64,000 bases of DNA from Otis tarda. Its lineage: Eukaryota > Chordata > Aves > Otidiformes > Otididae. The notes under the pieces were generated by a model. It was not told where the DNA came from. It searched no databases and saw only the letters and a program-made list of their open reading frames with translations. Location of the stretch: contig CM048552.1 of the NCBI GenBank assembly GCA_026413225.1, positions 49,057,001-49,121,000 on the forward strand, in the 5' to 3' direction. Shown in pieces: positions 25,977-38,290 of the stretch; positions within the stretch are counted from its first letter, which is position 1; each line of letters begins with the position of its first letter. The translations under genes and the position numbers were made by a program.

Positions 25977-27796
25977 CCTAAGTTCTTTTAACTTCTTGTT
26001 GGATTCAACGATATCTCTCAAGTTTGCTTAGAGCATACCAACCAGGCTGAGCTTCCCAGAGACATTGGAAGACTTTTTTTCTAAGTGATAGCTGAATTTT
26101 AGTATGAGCTAAACGTTGGGAAGTTATTTCAGCCAAGGTTGTCTTGGCATAGACAAAGCACATTCTGAGGAACCTAAGCAACTTCTGTATGTTGCTTGGT
26201 GGACTTTTTATACCTATAGTCAGATAGGAAGCTGGCTGTGGAAGGAAAACCAGTGTGAATGTTCCCTGCATTCACTTCTCTGCACCCCCAAGACCACTGA
26301 TGTAATCAGACTGAACAATAAAAACATTTTTGCTTTTCTGAAAAGCTATTTTGGTAGTTTCAGTGAGCTATTTGACAGCTTAACACTACGACCAGTTGTA
26401 AGTCTACAATCGAGGAGATAGCATAGGAGAGGAATTAATGACCCAAGGCAGTACACGAAAGGTGGGAACTTCCCATGCTGGCAGCTGGCAGCTGTAGCCA
26501 CCATGAAGGGTCTTGTTCCCTTAGTAAACTTTGCCCTTAATGCTATCAATTTCTGTTCAAATTTCTCAAAATGCATACCTAGTATGCCCTATGAAGATTT
26601 TTGGCACAGAGCAAACCTCTTCAGTGCTCTCTACATGCTGTCACTGCTAATTAAAAGAAGGTAACCCTCTTTTCCCAAAGCAAAATCAAGGATGTATCCT
26701 ACAGCTGCTGATATTCCGGTTTAATCAAAAAAGCATACATGCCGCTCAATTTATCCCATATTCTTTGCATTAATGCACAAACCATCTGTCATTCAAACCT
26801 CGAATTTTGTTTTCAGAAATCTCTGGAATTCCCATCTGCCATGTCCACATGTATGAAAACCAAATTTCTCAGCCACAGCTGCAGCATAATTTTCAGTAGT
26901 TTCTCATTAGTTGTCAGGTGTTAGGAACAAGTCACACCCTGAAAGTAGACATGTTTCTACAGGGAAAATTATTTTAAGGAAGGTTATATGAGATTTGAGA
27001 GATACTATGTTTATTTCCCAGGTGATGGTTGGAGTATGTAATAAAAGTTATTATATGAATTGCATTACCTTTAGGTTTAACGTGCCGGAAGTTAAAGCAT
27101 TGTGGCCAAATGCTATATAGGGACAATGGTGAAGTAACATGTTAAAACTGATTGCTGTAATTTGGAAAATTACAAATTGTAATTTCAGAAGTTGGGAGAC
27201 TCTAAAAACAAGATGTTCATAGCACATCTTCCTAGTTCTAATCTCAAATACACTAATATATTGAAGCAAAATGATGGTGTCAAATATACCAGGCACTATA
27301 ATTGTATGCCATTTTAGCAGTGTAGTACTATACTGCTTTTCTTATGTAACTTGGTAACAGAGGCATTGTGTGAGAGAGATCTCAGCCCATGAGCCCTATA
27401 AATCCCAATAGCATTGCCTGGATCTTTTGGTTGATATATCCCTCCCTTGAAAACTGAGATCACTAGACTGTTCTGTAGGAGTGAAGTCATCACCAAACCA
27501 AGGTATCCATGGTTAAAAAATACTTAGAGTTCATTTCCCTATATTCAAATATACTACTTCTTCCCAACTAGTAGGAGACTCTGAAATAAATGGTAACTTT
27601 TAGTACTAACTCTCAAAACTTGCAACAAAAAAAAATTTATTAAGAGAAGGGAAAGAGTGGAAAGTGAACTTCCACATTAAGAAATATGCTATTATTCATC
27701 ACACCTAACTGCACTATCCGTGTAATAAGACAAGCAAAGAGACTCTGGAATTAAAAAAAAAAAAAAGACAGATTTTTTATTTATTGATTCCTTATT

Positions 27797-28074
27797 TATT
27801 TATTTGTTAGCAACGGAGAATGACTATACATCAGCATCAACCCAGAAGGCAGCCCTGGAAGAATCACAGCTACAACTTGCTGCAAAAAGCATCTACTCTA
27901 ATATGCAAGACAGATAAACTCTTGAATGCATTTGACACCATAAACATGACCCCTGGAGCGGCAGCAGACCTCAGGGCGGAGGTAGCATCAGGGAGAGGGG
28001 TGGTACTTTGGAAGAAAACACTAAGTAGAAGGAAAGATAAGGAGAAAGGGGACATTGAAAGGAACAGGGGATAA
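27797..28074 (+). other. open frame behind an acceptor-like TTATTTGTTAG
   Basis: A T-rich tract ending TTATTTGTTAG (near 27810) precedes sequence that is open in two frames. One runs from 27820 to 28074 (84 codons, MTIHQHQPRRQPWKN...); the other gives 35 residues starting ATENDYTSASTQKAALEES and then stops. The shorter peptide has a natural-looking composition, but there is no donor before its stop and no family match. It could be a minor terminal exon or chance. Confidence 0.15.
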
Positions 28075-30650
28075 TGAGACAGGGTAAGGGGAGGAGGCAG
28101 TAAGAGAGGCAACTGTGGCTTAGATGGAGATGAGACAGTGCATGGTAACTACAGGTCCAAATCTTCCCTAGGTAGGAAGTTCTCCAAATGCTCCAAGAAC
28201 CCTCCTTAGGCTACATCTGGAGTTGTCCTTGTAGCTGAAGTTTCTAACTAGATCTTGCCTCTGAATTCACCCTGGAAGTTGGGAAGGAAAGGAGAAAGAT
28301 GACCTGAATTTTAGTTTTCCCAAAATTCTCTCTTGTACGATTTTGGGATCAGAGTGATACTTGGGAGAGCAAGTGTAAGAGCTGAGCCCCATCATATCCC
28401 TCTCCTCTAGGACAGCTGCCCAGGCCATCTGGTAGAAATGTGGTTTCTACCTCACACAAAGTCTCTCTCTCACCACACAGTTACTACAAGGCTTGTTTAT
28501 TCCACTGTTGTAGCATATTCCCTTCATTGCATTTTTCTGTTCCCACCATCATTTATTCATAACAGATGACATCGTTGCTGGACAAATATATGGTGAAGGT
28601 GTATTCAGCCTGTGTAAAACCTCTAAAGCATAGGCAGAAAGTCTATTGACAGACTTTTCGTATTTATTAGCTTAGGTTTGTAAAAAGCCCTTCCCCTCTG
28701 CCTTTTATTGTTTCCTTTTGCTTTCCTTCCAAATAACAAAGTCCACATAGATGTAACCCAAATATTTAGGACCCCAAGCTCTCAAATGCAATCCATGCCT
28801 GTTCATTTTCTTTATGGAAAGTAAGGCTGTGATTAGACATGAAATAACCGTAGCTAATAAATCTGCTCCCAAGTACTGAGTAATCTTATTACAAGTGGGA
28901 AATGACGGTTTATTCATCAACATATGGAGTGCTTTAGAAGTGCTGGAATAGCCAAACTAATGTTGAGAGGCAGGGAAAGTCAGCTTGAAGAAAGGAAGGA
29001 GCCTCCGGTGATGTTTTACATATGTAGCAACTTATGTGGGAAAGAAGAATAACGTATCCCATGTCTATCTTGGAAAATAGTTCAGGCTAATTGTAAAAGT
29101 AAAGATCTTTGGGATGCAGAGCCTGCATAAATATTTCCCATTAATATAATAGGTTAATTGAATGTTCTTAATAGAGACGAGAACATATGTTGTATGTGAT
29201 GGAAAGGAGGTGTAAGTGTCATTTGGAAGTGCATTTTCTTTCTGCTTGGAAATGTCAACAGACCTCTTTTCTGGCGTTGGAGACCTCGTGGTGAGGTGTC
29301 AGTCCAGTGTTATGTGAAATGCAAGATTTGCTTCCAAAAACTGGGATCTCTTTTGAGCTAATTGTGTTTTTTCTGGTTTAGTTCAGTTTGGGAGAAAAGG
29401 AAAGCTCTGCAATTTTCCAGAGAGAGAATCAATCTTTCTTCAGAGTTCATTTCTTCCTTTAGTGATTAAATACAATGCCTATAATGACAGCTGTTTCCAT
29501 AGAGATGGAAGTTGCAATATGAGTCCAAAAGAACTTGTAACTGTTGACACTCAGCATGGTTTTAAGAACATTTATTGCCAAACTAGAATGTTTAATTATC
29601 ACATTTCTTCTCTTTTCATCTGTGAAATATGTGTGCAATTTTTTAATTCACACAATGAAATCTGAACACAAATCAGGCTGTCTTTTGTGGTTTCATTTTT
29701 TTTTTTTACAACTGGCTGAGGGTGGGGGGTTGCTTTTGGAGGTCAGAGGTGGTACTCATTCATCAGCTGTGCATGAATTGAAAAGTTTAACTTTTCCATT
29801 GGAAAATAAAGTGCTGTGAACATCTCTCTTGGAGCTAAATTAAATGTCAGCTTTATACCTGTCAGCCTACATCTTTTGTACACTAATCACAAAGATGTTC
29901 TGGAGAGCTGCTAGCAAATATGTTTATAAGCTGTGAATATGTGAATTGTTCTTCATTCTGGCCAAACAGAAGAAACTGTTGAGCTGCTACTCAGAATAAG
30001 ACGACTGGCACTCTCAAAGCCAGAGCTCCAGATGTGGGCAATGTCTCAGCAGAGGTTGAGTAACATGGGTGGAGCTGTCTCCACAAATTGATGAGAGTAC
30101 AGAGCTGGGTATTTTTCAGTTGAAACTGGCTGCTTTGTCAAAGGCAGACAGAAATTAAAGTCTGGAAACAGTAAGAGAAACAAGTGTGGCCCTGAGAAGG
30201 TGCTAAAAGAGAAAGACTGAAGACCTGGAAAATTTGAGCAAGGAAATAGTCTCCATCTACCTTTTCCAAGCAAATGAGACTTGGTGTTCATTGTAGATAG
30301 ACTAGATTTTGTTAAAGAAATTTCTTTCTCATGAAATCATATTTTCTTTACTGGGGGAAAAACACCCAACCCAAAACTATGCAAAGTCCTGAATATTGTC
30401 TAACTGTTCAGATTTCATGGGACAACAAATATTTTTACAGAAAGTAGTAGACTAAAGAAAAGATGTTGTTTAAATTTGTACATAACATTTCTTACACAGC
30501 TAGAATAGGGAAATAAATAGAATACCAAAGGCCAAATGAAATTTAGAGAACAACCATCAGAAAAGTTCCAGAGAGCATCCAACTGAATTCTAGGAGAGAG
30601 AAAGAACAGTAAGACTTGTCAGAGGGAAAATAAATTGTTGTCCATATTTT
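28075..30650. other. unique non-coding stretch, possibly constrained in part
   Basis: No gene or repeat recognised. 28700-29450 has no simple repeats and contains many AT-rich homeobox-like words (TAATTG, GCTAATTGT, TTAATATAATAGG), the appearance of deeply conserved non-coding DNA; an alignment would be needed to confirm this. A G-rich run (GAGGGTGGGGGGTTG) is near 29720. Confidence 0.4.
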
Positions 30651-30811
30651 CACAGAATCACAGAGTGGCTGAGCTTGGCAGGAACCTATGGAGATCATCT
30701 AGCCCACCCTCACCAAGAGCAGGCTGCTGAGGGCTGTGTTCAGTCAGGTTTTAAATAACTCCAAAGATGGAGATACCATAACCTCACTGAGCACCTCTCC
30801 AGGCAACCTCT
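30651..30811 (-). mobile_element. CR1 LINE 3' fragment, minus strand
   Basis: Starts with the reverse complement of the CR1 tail (CACAGAATCACAGA), followed by 'GATCATCTAGCCCACCC', 'GAGCAGGCTGCTGAGG' and 'AGGTTTTAAATAACTCC' in CR1 order, ending near 'CACCTCTCCAGGCAACC'. The internal wording differs from the copies at 20.5 and 41.7 kb, so it belongs to another CR1 subfamily. Only about 160 bases remain. Confidence 0.88.
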
Positions 30812-31791
30812 GTATTTTAACAATACAGACAGACTGAATGAAGCACATAGGTGTCAAGGTGAATATTAAAAAGGACCTGTAACCCAGGACTAGGAAATAC
30901 AATTAAAGACGCAGGAAAAACATTGATACAAGGAGCTCAAAAGAAAGAAAAATTCAGAAAAAAAAAAGTCACTTAATGGCCTTACAATATAAGGATATAA
31001 TTAAGGCCACAGAGAATAGGCTCTACTTTTGCAAAATCAGTCTAACTTTATGAAGTTTCAAGGTAAATATGAAACCTTGGTTTCTCTGTAGCAAATGGCA
31101 AAATTCTAAATTACTTCCAGCATGGAAAGAAATCACCCTAATGTTTGAGAAAATATACATAAAAAGGTAAAAATAATGAAGCGGTGGTAAGGCAAGTACC
31201 AAAGAAAAAATCTCACCAGAAAAAGGAGTTCATGCATTAAAAAAAAAAAATCAACCAATTAAGGTCAAATTAAGAATGGACCAAGGCAATATTTTGATAG
31301 CTTCCCATTAAGTAAAGAATTGGGGACACTTTAAAGCAAGGAAGTAGACAAGACAATGTCACCACTGTAGCAGATCTGAAACTTGTCAATAAGAAGTTCC
31401 AGATGAAGTAGGAAAAAATAATAACTCCAGGGACAGAAGAAAACCCTCAAAGTTGCATCTCAAGATGTAGACTAGCTGATTGAGCTAATACTGCAGTGAG
31501 GTTGCTTACAGCATCATGATGACCTGATTTTGTCCATGCCATCTTCTACTCCAGATTAGGAGAGGGCAGAATGCAAGCACAGGGGAGATGGTCGTGGAGA
31601 ACTGTGGCAAAGTGTGGATAGCTTTTGTTAAGCCACAGTAAGATGGGTTTGAAAGAGAAAAGGCTCATTAATGCCTTTGCATAAGGAAGTTCTTATCAGA
31701 TCCAACCTCTGAGACACCTGAACACCCAACAGTGTGCTGTCTACTAGGCTTTCATGAGAGGTGGTCATCATGGTATGGCATGTTAGGCTAC
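30812..31791. other. A-rich unique stretch
   Basis: A-rich, with several short A runs. No gene or repeat family recognised. Confidence 0.55.
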
Positions 31792-31907
31792 TGTTGTGGT
31801 TTAGTCCTAGGCACCACACAGTTTCTCACTCACCTTCCCCCTCCCCAGCAGGATAGGGAAGAGAACTGGGAAGAAAAAAAAAAACTCATGGGTTGAGATG
31901 AAGACAG

Positions 31908-31913
31908 TTTACT
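31908..31913 (-). terminator. LTR poly(A) signal, variant AGTAAA
   Basis: Minus strand AGTAAACTGTC sits about 115 bases before the LTR end and about 215 bases after the TATA box, the expected R-U5 place. It is a weaker variant of the ATTAAA or AATAAA signal, so read-through into flanking DNA is plausible. Confidence 0.65.
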
Positions 31914-32062
31914 AGAATAGCAAAGGAAAATTACAGTAATAACAAAATATAAGGATACTAAAATATAGAAAATGAACAATGCACAATTTCTCACCACTCA
32001 ACATCCCAATGACAGATACAGCCCATCCCAATCAGTGATCACAGAAACTAAATTGAGCAGCA

Positions 32063-32105
32063 AGCAAAGGAGTGAGAGAGAGAGAGCCAGAGAGATCCAG
32101 AGATG
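32063..32105 (+). repeat. GA-rich simple sequence within the LTR
   Basis: AGGAGTGAGAGAGAGAGAGC followed by further AGAGA words, just downstream of the LTR TATA box in transcriptional sense (CT-rich on the minus strand). Probably a local expansion after insertion. Confidence 0.6.
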
Positions 32106-32127
32106 CCCCCTCCCCAGGCAACCTCCA

Positions 32128-32135
32128 CTTATATA
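32128..32135 (-). promoter_or_regulatory. LTR TATA box (TATATAAG)
   Basis: On the minus strand the LTR reads CAGTATATAAGTGG, a consensus TATA box. Transcription would start about 30 bases further on in minus sense, near 32100, and run leftward out of the LTR. It is intact, so residual promoter activity is possible. Confidence 0.75.
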
Positions 32136-32380
32136 CTGAGCATGACATTTATGGCATGGAATACTCTCTTTGGCCAGTTTGGGTCAATTATTCTGGCTAT
32201 ACCCCTCCCAGCTTCCTACACCTGCACATTAGTGAGACCTGGAAAGCTGGACAGCGTCCTTGGTCTCATTAGCAACAACTCATAACATCAGTGTGTTTAT
32301 TAACATTCTTCACATACGAAATCCAAAACACACGAGCTACAGAGAGGAAAATTAACTCCATCCCTGCTGAAACCAGGACA

Positions 32381-34730
32381 GATATCAATATAATCCTGAA
32401 GTGTTCAGCTGTGCTCGGTTGACCTAAAGGTGAAGGGAAATTGTAGCAAATTCCAGGTGTCACTCCACTCTCCTTCAATGTCCCATCCTACTGTTCTTAT
32501 TCCTCATAGTGTTGTGAACTATTGTCAAACCTACTTCACTACCAACAAATCCTCCTTTTCTCCCTGGCAGGAGAGTGGCAGGAATTGTATTGTCAGGAAT
32601 GTGAACATTCACCCAAGAGACCAAATCATTTAATGCCATTGGAGCACAGTCAGTAATAACATAAACCCAGGAGGCTGTGAAAAAAGTTGGATGGAACTAA
32701 CCATGTGGATTACCTGAAGGGCCTTGATAAAAAATGTACTGCTGCTGAGATTCTGACCTTCTTTCTAAACATAAAATTGCTAGTGAATTTGTAGATACCA
32801 AGGGTGAGAGGAAATCCAAAGCTAGATGCATGTTTAAATGTTTAAAGTCTCACAGTTTTGCACATGCACCTCGAACTAGCACCCACATTGCCTGTGAGTC
32901 CAAGAAATGGTCCAAAGTTCAAGCCTTAAAGGAGAGACTGCTGTTTATTCATAACATATGTGAAGCCGAGTTTGGAAAGACCAAACAAAAAGCAAACATG
33001 TCCATAAGTGCTTTGTAGAAACTGCACATTTCATTGCAGGGTGCTACTGATAAAATTTAAATTTCTTCTTGTTAACTTTTAAAGAAAAAAATATAATTCC
33101 CCTTCTCAAGGACATGACCATAAAATGGCTAATACCACACAAGAACAAGGAAATTGCAGTGGAGACTCAGAGTTCACAGTCATAATTTTTAAAAAGAAAT
33201 ACTAGCTCAAACTGTCTTTTGCATTCATGTCATCCTTTCACTCGTCCTCTCTATATGACACTGCAGTGAGTGCAACGCTCAGCTATAAGATGTCTTGAGT
33301 ACAAATTCAACATTGGGGTCTATTTTATAAAATTTATTTTTATTGTCTTTTTTGGGATGTATCAGTAATACTAAACACTGTTTGGCAAAATAGGCAAACT
33401 ACAAAACTGTTTACTGTTACCTAAATCTGAAGTATTGGGTCCTTCTTTACACCTATAGAAGTTTCACAAGTTTGAAGTTAGCCAAAATAAGTTTATTACA
33501 ACAGAGCAGTGCTGAGGCCCAGACTCAAGCCCACTAAAAACAAGAATAATGGAAACTAGAAAAAATAATCATAATACACATACCATATGAACAATTTTTG
33601 TTGGTGAAAATATCCCCAAAAGAAAGACAAGGCCTCTTCCAAAAAAAAAAAAAAATTCTTACAGCTTTTCATTTACAGCTGGGTCAAAAGCAAGAATAGT
33701 TCAGAAATTTGGAAGGTGTTTTATTTAGTGATTTCTTAAGAGAATACTGAACCAATACAGGATGTAGAAGGATATGCTGGCAATCACAAATACAAACTCT
33801 CTTGTTTATGAGATAGAAAACATGCTACAAATAAATGTCTGGGAAGTCCTGGTGGTTACCACTTAAATGCTTGAGCCAGTCTAGGCAATAAATAAATAAA
33901 TATTGCTACTCCTTGCCAAGCTGACGGGTAGAATGCTCTCACAATGTTTCCAGTACTTTATGCCTATGGCTTGGTCATAGACCACAAGTAAAACTTTTCC
34001 ATGAGCATTTTGGAATTTCCGCTTTTGTGCAAGATTGGGAAATACAGAGCCACCATCAGCACCGGAAAAAAAAAAGTTTCAAGAAACTTCTACCAAACTT
34101 CTGTACCACAAAATTGTTTGAGCCTTTGAGTCATTTTGTCTTTATACAGTGAGTGTCACCTACAGCACTCCATAACTCATTATTGTGACAACACAACCAC
34201 AGCCCCTTCCATAGCAGGGCAATCCTCAGGCCTTCTGCCCAGACAGGTTCTAGAGCCTTCATGAAGAGAAACTGTCTGGGGCTATTCCACAGAGGCCCCA
34301 GAGGATCTCATAAAGTGATGAAATGGTGTAATCATCAATGTGAAATCTGTGGGGAGCTCTTCTCCTCCTGAAGAGCTTGCTTGTCCCCACTTGACTGGCT
34401 ATGCCTTGCTCCCTCAGTGTGTGGTGTGGCAGGGGAAGCCATGGCCCATGTGGGCTCCACAGCACTGCAGGGCAACTGCACCCTACTGCTTGGCACACCC
34501 ACAGCGAGCTTCACCAATGCTACGTACCATGGGCAGCTGAGCTGCTGCGCTCCTGGTGCTCCCTCTGATGACCATCTTGACTGCTTAGGGTATCACAGTT
34601 TCCAAACCCTCCATCTTTTTAGTGCTCAATCTCTGCTTAATATCAGGTAGAGTGATACCTTTAGAACCATCCTTCTTGCAACACTGGCAGGTTTCAGGGG
34701 CTCTCCCAGTAATACATACTTAGGGCAACA
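32381..34730. other. unique non-coding stretch
   Basis: No gene or known repeat. (AATA)n at about 33884-33902 and short A runs near 33640. 34250-34560 is moderately GC-rich, with frames of 60-89 codons on both strands but no motif. Confidence 0.55.
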
Positions 34731-35116
34731 TCATAGAAGCAGGTGGCTGGAAAGTGCCTCAAGAGGTCAGATGTTCAGCCCATCCTCATGTCCGCGGGCA
34801 GCTTCAAGCATATCTATGCCATACAGACATCTGTGCATTTGAAAGAACATATATTAGAAGATTAAAGGGATTCTGCAATTTCTCTAAGTAACTATACCAG
34901 CGCTCAGTTAATGTCTGATCTAAATCTGTCTTGCTGCAAAATAAAACCATTTCTCTAGGTCCTATTCCTCATGATCCAGGAATCCAATCCGTCACTGTCT
35001 TCTCCATAGCTGCCTTGGCATACCTGTTATCATTTGCCTTTTCAACTCCTCATTTCCAGACTAAACAAACCCAGCTCTTTCAGCTTTTCCACATAAGTCT
35101 TATTTTCCAAATGTCT
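34731..35116 (-). mobile_element. old CR1 LINE fragment, minus strand
   Basis: Left end TCATAGAAGCAGG resembles an eroded octamer tail. Then come 'CAGATGTTCAGCCCATCC' and, near the right end, 'CCAGACTAAACAAACCCAGC' and 'TTTCAGCTTTTCCACATAAG', which are hallmark words of the reverse-complemented CR1 3' coding region. The middle is strongly diverged. Of comparable age to the copy at 12.3 kb. Confidence 0.72.
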
Positions 35117-35899
35117 GTTTAATAGGAAACCACAGGCCAGCTTACAGGCTTAACTTCAAAATCCACGACTAAGCTTCTATTATGTATATGCCACAAATAA
35201 CAAGGTAATATCAAATATTGCAAGATAACTGACAGGAAATTTCAGAAGGGGATTTCATAGCTTGATAGCACCTAAAAAACTCTTATGTGTAAAGGGATTT
35301 AGTGCTCTGCAGAGTCTCAGACTGGTGGATGGTGAACATACAAGGGAACTCTGGAAATACCATGTTCACTATGTTGAACAATAATCTCTCCTTCCAGATT
35401 CCTGTCTCTCTCTCCAGCTCTCTAGACAATTTCAGCTGCACAAGGTAAAGGAAACTTACATCTGAAAGCAGAAAACTGAAAAGGTGGAGGATCTCATATG
35501 TTCCTCCTCAATCTGCCCTGATGATTCCATGCTACAGCAAGTGCCTTGCTCAGCATTTGCAAGGGTGACTTCATGCTTTGTGGCACCGTTGCTCCTTTTG
35601 CTTCACAGGGGATGGTGTTTGTCACTGATGCTGAGACCAATGCCAACAATTAGCTGTACTGACAGCGTAGAGCCTTTACTGTCTCATAGTCCTCATCAAG
35701 ATGTGTCATTTTTCCCATTCGAGCTCTCCTTTCTCTGATTTTTTTTTTTTTTGAGCTCGCTCTTGTCTAGAAACCATGTGCAGCAAATGGTACGTGTGTC
35801 CATATTGGCAAGAGCAGGCAGAAGCCCTCGTACAGAGCCACCAGTGTACCACTGCAGCCAGCTGCTCGTAGATGCAGGGCTGCTCACAGCCAACCCTGC

Positions 35900-36240
35900 T
35901 GTGTAAGTTTTGAAGAGGACTGCTTGCAATAAAACGGTGTCAATCCACAACACAGCATGTAGCGTCTCCAGAAGATTGTCGTGGACGGTCCAAGTTTTTC
36001 AGATGTTGCCAAAGAGCTTCCCCCAGTGCGAACGGGGCCTCACATCAGATGAGGGCTGCTGTGCGGAGCCAAGCGGGGAGGCGCAGCCGGCTCTCCTGTC
36101 CCCTCCCGGCACTGCAGGTTGCCTCCGTGGATGGCTAGCATCACTGCGACAGTCACAGCAAGATGAGAGGGTGTTTGCCTGTTGGCCCCAGATCAGAGCT
36201 GGGGAGGCTGGAAAAAGGATCTCCCGAGTGTGAAGGAAAG
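35900..36240. other. CpG-bearing GC patch
   Basis: CpG dinucleotides are visibly denser here than elsewhere in the window (for example GTGCGAACGGGG and AGCGGGGAGGCGCAGCCGG near 36020-36090). One plus frame is open from 35910 to 36233 (107 codons), with no domain recognised. It is too short for a classic CpG island but could mark a minor promoter or an unmethylated regulatory site. Confidence 0.3.
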
Positions 36241-36354
36241 GGATTTTCTAACTCCATCACAGGCTGTGAACAGTAGGATGGTGAAGAGCTCCTACTGCCA
36301 TTTTTTGCCTACATATGGTCATGCTAAGTGCTGGAGGGAAATGCCTAATATAAC

Positions 36355-36774
36355 ATGCTGAATCTCTTAAGAAACTTGCAAGTGAAAGAGGCTCCTGATC
36401 CAGAAAACTTCATGAACCTTCTTAACAAAGCTTCCACTTTGTGCCTCATTAAAAAGTATGGAGGTCCACGGCAGCAATGGAGTAAGCACTCTTCTCACTC
36501 CAGAATGCTCAGTGAGCTGGAGGATAAATCCTTTTTCTCACTGGAAGAAAATGATGTGTTTCTCCCAGGGTGTATGCACCTTCTATCATGCTTAATTCCC
36601 TGTTCCTTCGGGGGTCAGAATGCTAGTCTCTTGTTTCTCTTTCTAAGCCACTTGGTTGCTATTGGGAGTCCTAATTACTTCTGCATCTTCCAGTACATTT
36701 TTTCACTCTGGCAAGGGTGCAAGATAATAGGGAAATGCAGCTGCCACACTTGTCTCCAAGATTTCCTCTGCTGA
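36355..36774 (+). other. 139-codon open frame, no family
   Basis: ATG-started frame (MLNLLRNLQVKEAPDPENF...). The N-terminal 60 residues are hydrophilic; residues 75-125 are rich in Leu, Ser, Cys and Phe with one possible membrane-like stretch. No motif or family is recognised, there are no flanking splice signals of note, and codon content matches the local base composition. More likely chance than a gene. Confidence 0.12.
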
Positions 36775-37139
36775 AGTACATGTGTCTGTACCGTGTACAC
36801 GGATGTGTTTGGTCTATTTACTGCACACATTTTATGCTATTAGTCTATACACAGGAAATTTAACTATTTCAGGACACTGACATGGAGCACTGACCTATGA
36901 AGCAGGTCTAGATCCATGTAGGCATAGTGCACCATACAGTTGCTTAGGAACATACCTGAGGCTTCTGAATATATATGGCAGGCTGGTTGGAGTTTCTGAC
37001 CGAGAGCACTCACATCTCATCTGCCAGCACTATCAGATAGCAGCTCGTCTGATAGAAAATCTGCAAAATCTGTCCAAACATTTCCAGAAAATTTTCATGT
37101 TCCATGAAAAATAGACATGGTAGGGAAAATACAAATGTA

Positions 37140-37255
37140 AGGTCTCTCTCCTTCTTCATCTTTCTTTCTCTCCTCACAAGTTACTTGCAATTCACCTATT
37201 TTTTTCAGTTCTTTCCTTCATCTCTCCCTCCCTTGCTCCCTCCCTCCTTTTTAAG
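37140..37255 (+). repeat. CT-rich simple sequence
   Basis: Polypyrimidine stretches rich in CTCTCTCC, TCTTTC and CTCCCTCCC, interrupted once by unique sequence. Confidence 0.65.
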
Positions 37256-38263
37256 CAATTAACTCTGTGGAAGCCAGCTAGCACATAACAGGGCCTTGTT
37301 CTTTTTAACATCCTCTCTTGTGGACAATGCTAGAAATAACATCAGTTTCAAGGTTTTCCTGGGTTATGGAGCTGTCCTTCAAGCAGATCACCTCTAGGAT
37401 ATTACTGAAATGAAATCCTGCGCCTTTTTTAGGCAATTTTCCTCTCTGCTTAGTCTATCTGATCCATGCACCTCCAAGGCCTTTCCCTGGTCAGCCAGGC
37501 CACCAGTATACTTCAAATTGTCCTTGCCTTACACTGAAATTACTTCCTTTTCTAAAGATTAAATCCATACGATCTTTGTCTCTTTGCTTCTTCCCTACCC
37601 CCAATCTCTGTCTAAACTGGAGACAGGATGAGGGCCCTGTTGACCCATGACCACGTTCTGTGACCCAGAACACATGTGGGAAGGAAGAGCAAAGCAATCT
37701 CTGGTACCAGCCACATCTGACATCCCCCGACCTCCCTTGCCCGCTTCCTTCCTCCTACTGCTGCCCTGAACTCCCAGCCCCTCTTTACCCTTTAACTGCT
37801 CCCTCACTTCTTATTCCATTTGTTGTCTCTCTGTCTGCATAGTCTCTCCCTCTTTCCCAAAGCTGCTGCTTGATATTTGTCCATCACTTCCCATCCAGCA
37901 TCCACATGTTGCACTTTCTTTTCAAAACCAGCTTTGGGTTAGCCAGTGGACTCTGATTACATTTCTTTCATACACACACCCCCACCTTTAGCAGAGCTGG
38001 ATTTTAGTGAAACGCCTGCAGAGGTTTCTCAGATTTCAGCCAAGAGCAAGGTTCAGATTTACATTGCTTGGGTGTGACATGGAATCAGCAACAAAAGTAT
38101 GTTCCCTTGAGCAACTAAGTTCATACAACCCTCAGTTTATGGGCAGATACTCACTAGGATATTCTGCCTGCCATTCCTCACTCTAATTCATTTGGTGCCT
38201 GAGAGCTAGGCATATCTTTCTGCAAAGACTAATATATTTCCCTTTTTTCTTTCTTTCTTTTTA

Positions 38264-38290
38264 TTTTTTTTTTATTAAAAAAAAAAAATC
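38264..38290. repeat. T-run / A-run palindrome
   Basis: About ten T, ATT, then a dozen A: an AT-only sequence able to fold on itself, preceded by TTTCTTTCTTT. Probably replication slippage. Confidence 0.7.

Larger units (their letters stand above)
20723..27796. other. 7 kb of unique non-coding sequence
   Basis: No gene or interspersed repeat recognised. Items inside, listed separately: a GC-rich patch (21120-21440), a CTCF-like site pair (22214-22257), an inverted repeat (24450-24467) and a CAAA microsatellite (25949-25976). The 24420-24720 segment is rich in AATTAA and TAATTTA homeobox-type motifs. Frames reach 101 codons at most (26116-26421) and show no motif. Confidence 0.5.
31792..32380 (-). 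mobile_element. solo LTR of an avian endogenous retrovirus, minus strand
   Basis: A 589-bp solo long terminal repeat. On the plus strand it starts TGTTGTGGTTTAGTCC and ends GAAACCAGGACA; transcriptional sense is minus, from 32380 to 31792. Landmarks in sense order: TG start, a 'GGCCAAAGAGAG' region, the TATA box TATATAAG, the R region, a variant poly(A) signal AGTAAA, and the CA end. It matches by eye an LTR family very common in bird genomes; I do not assign a database name. No internal retroviral sequence lies on either side (no primer-binding site left of 31792, no polypurine tract right of 32380), so it is the product of LTR-LTR recombination. Flanking hexamers (GGCTAC and GATATC) do not match. 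It carries no gene. Confidence 0.92.

Noticed and set aside
31786..32386. Target-site duplication around the solo LTR
   Set aside because: GGCTAC on the left and GATATC on the right do not match at 4, 5 or 6 bases.
32072..32478. Short frames on both strands in and beside the LTR
   Set aside because: They lie in the LTR promoter/U3 region or straddle its edge. LTRs of this kind carry no gene.
36355..36774. 139-codon frame as a real gene
   Set aside because: No motif, no splice or promoter context; kept only as a low-confidence note.
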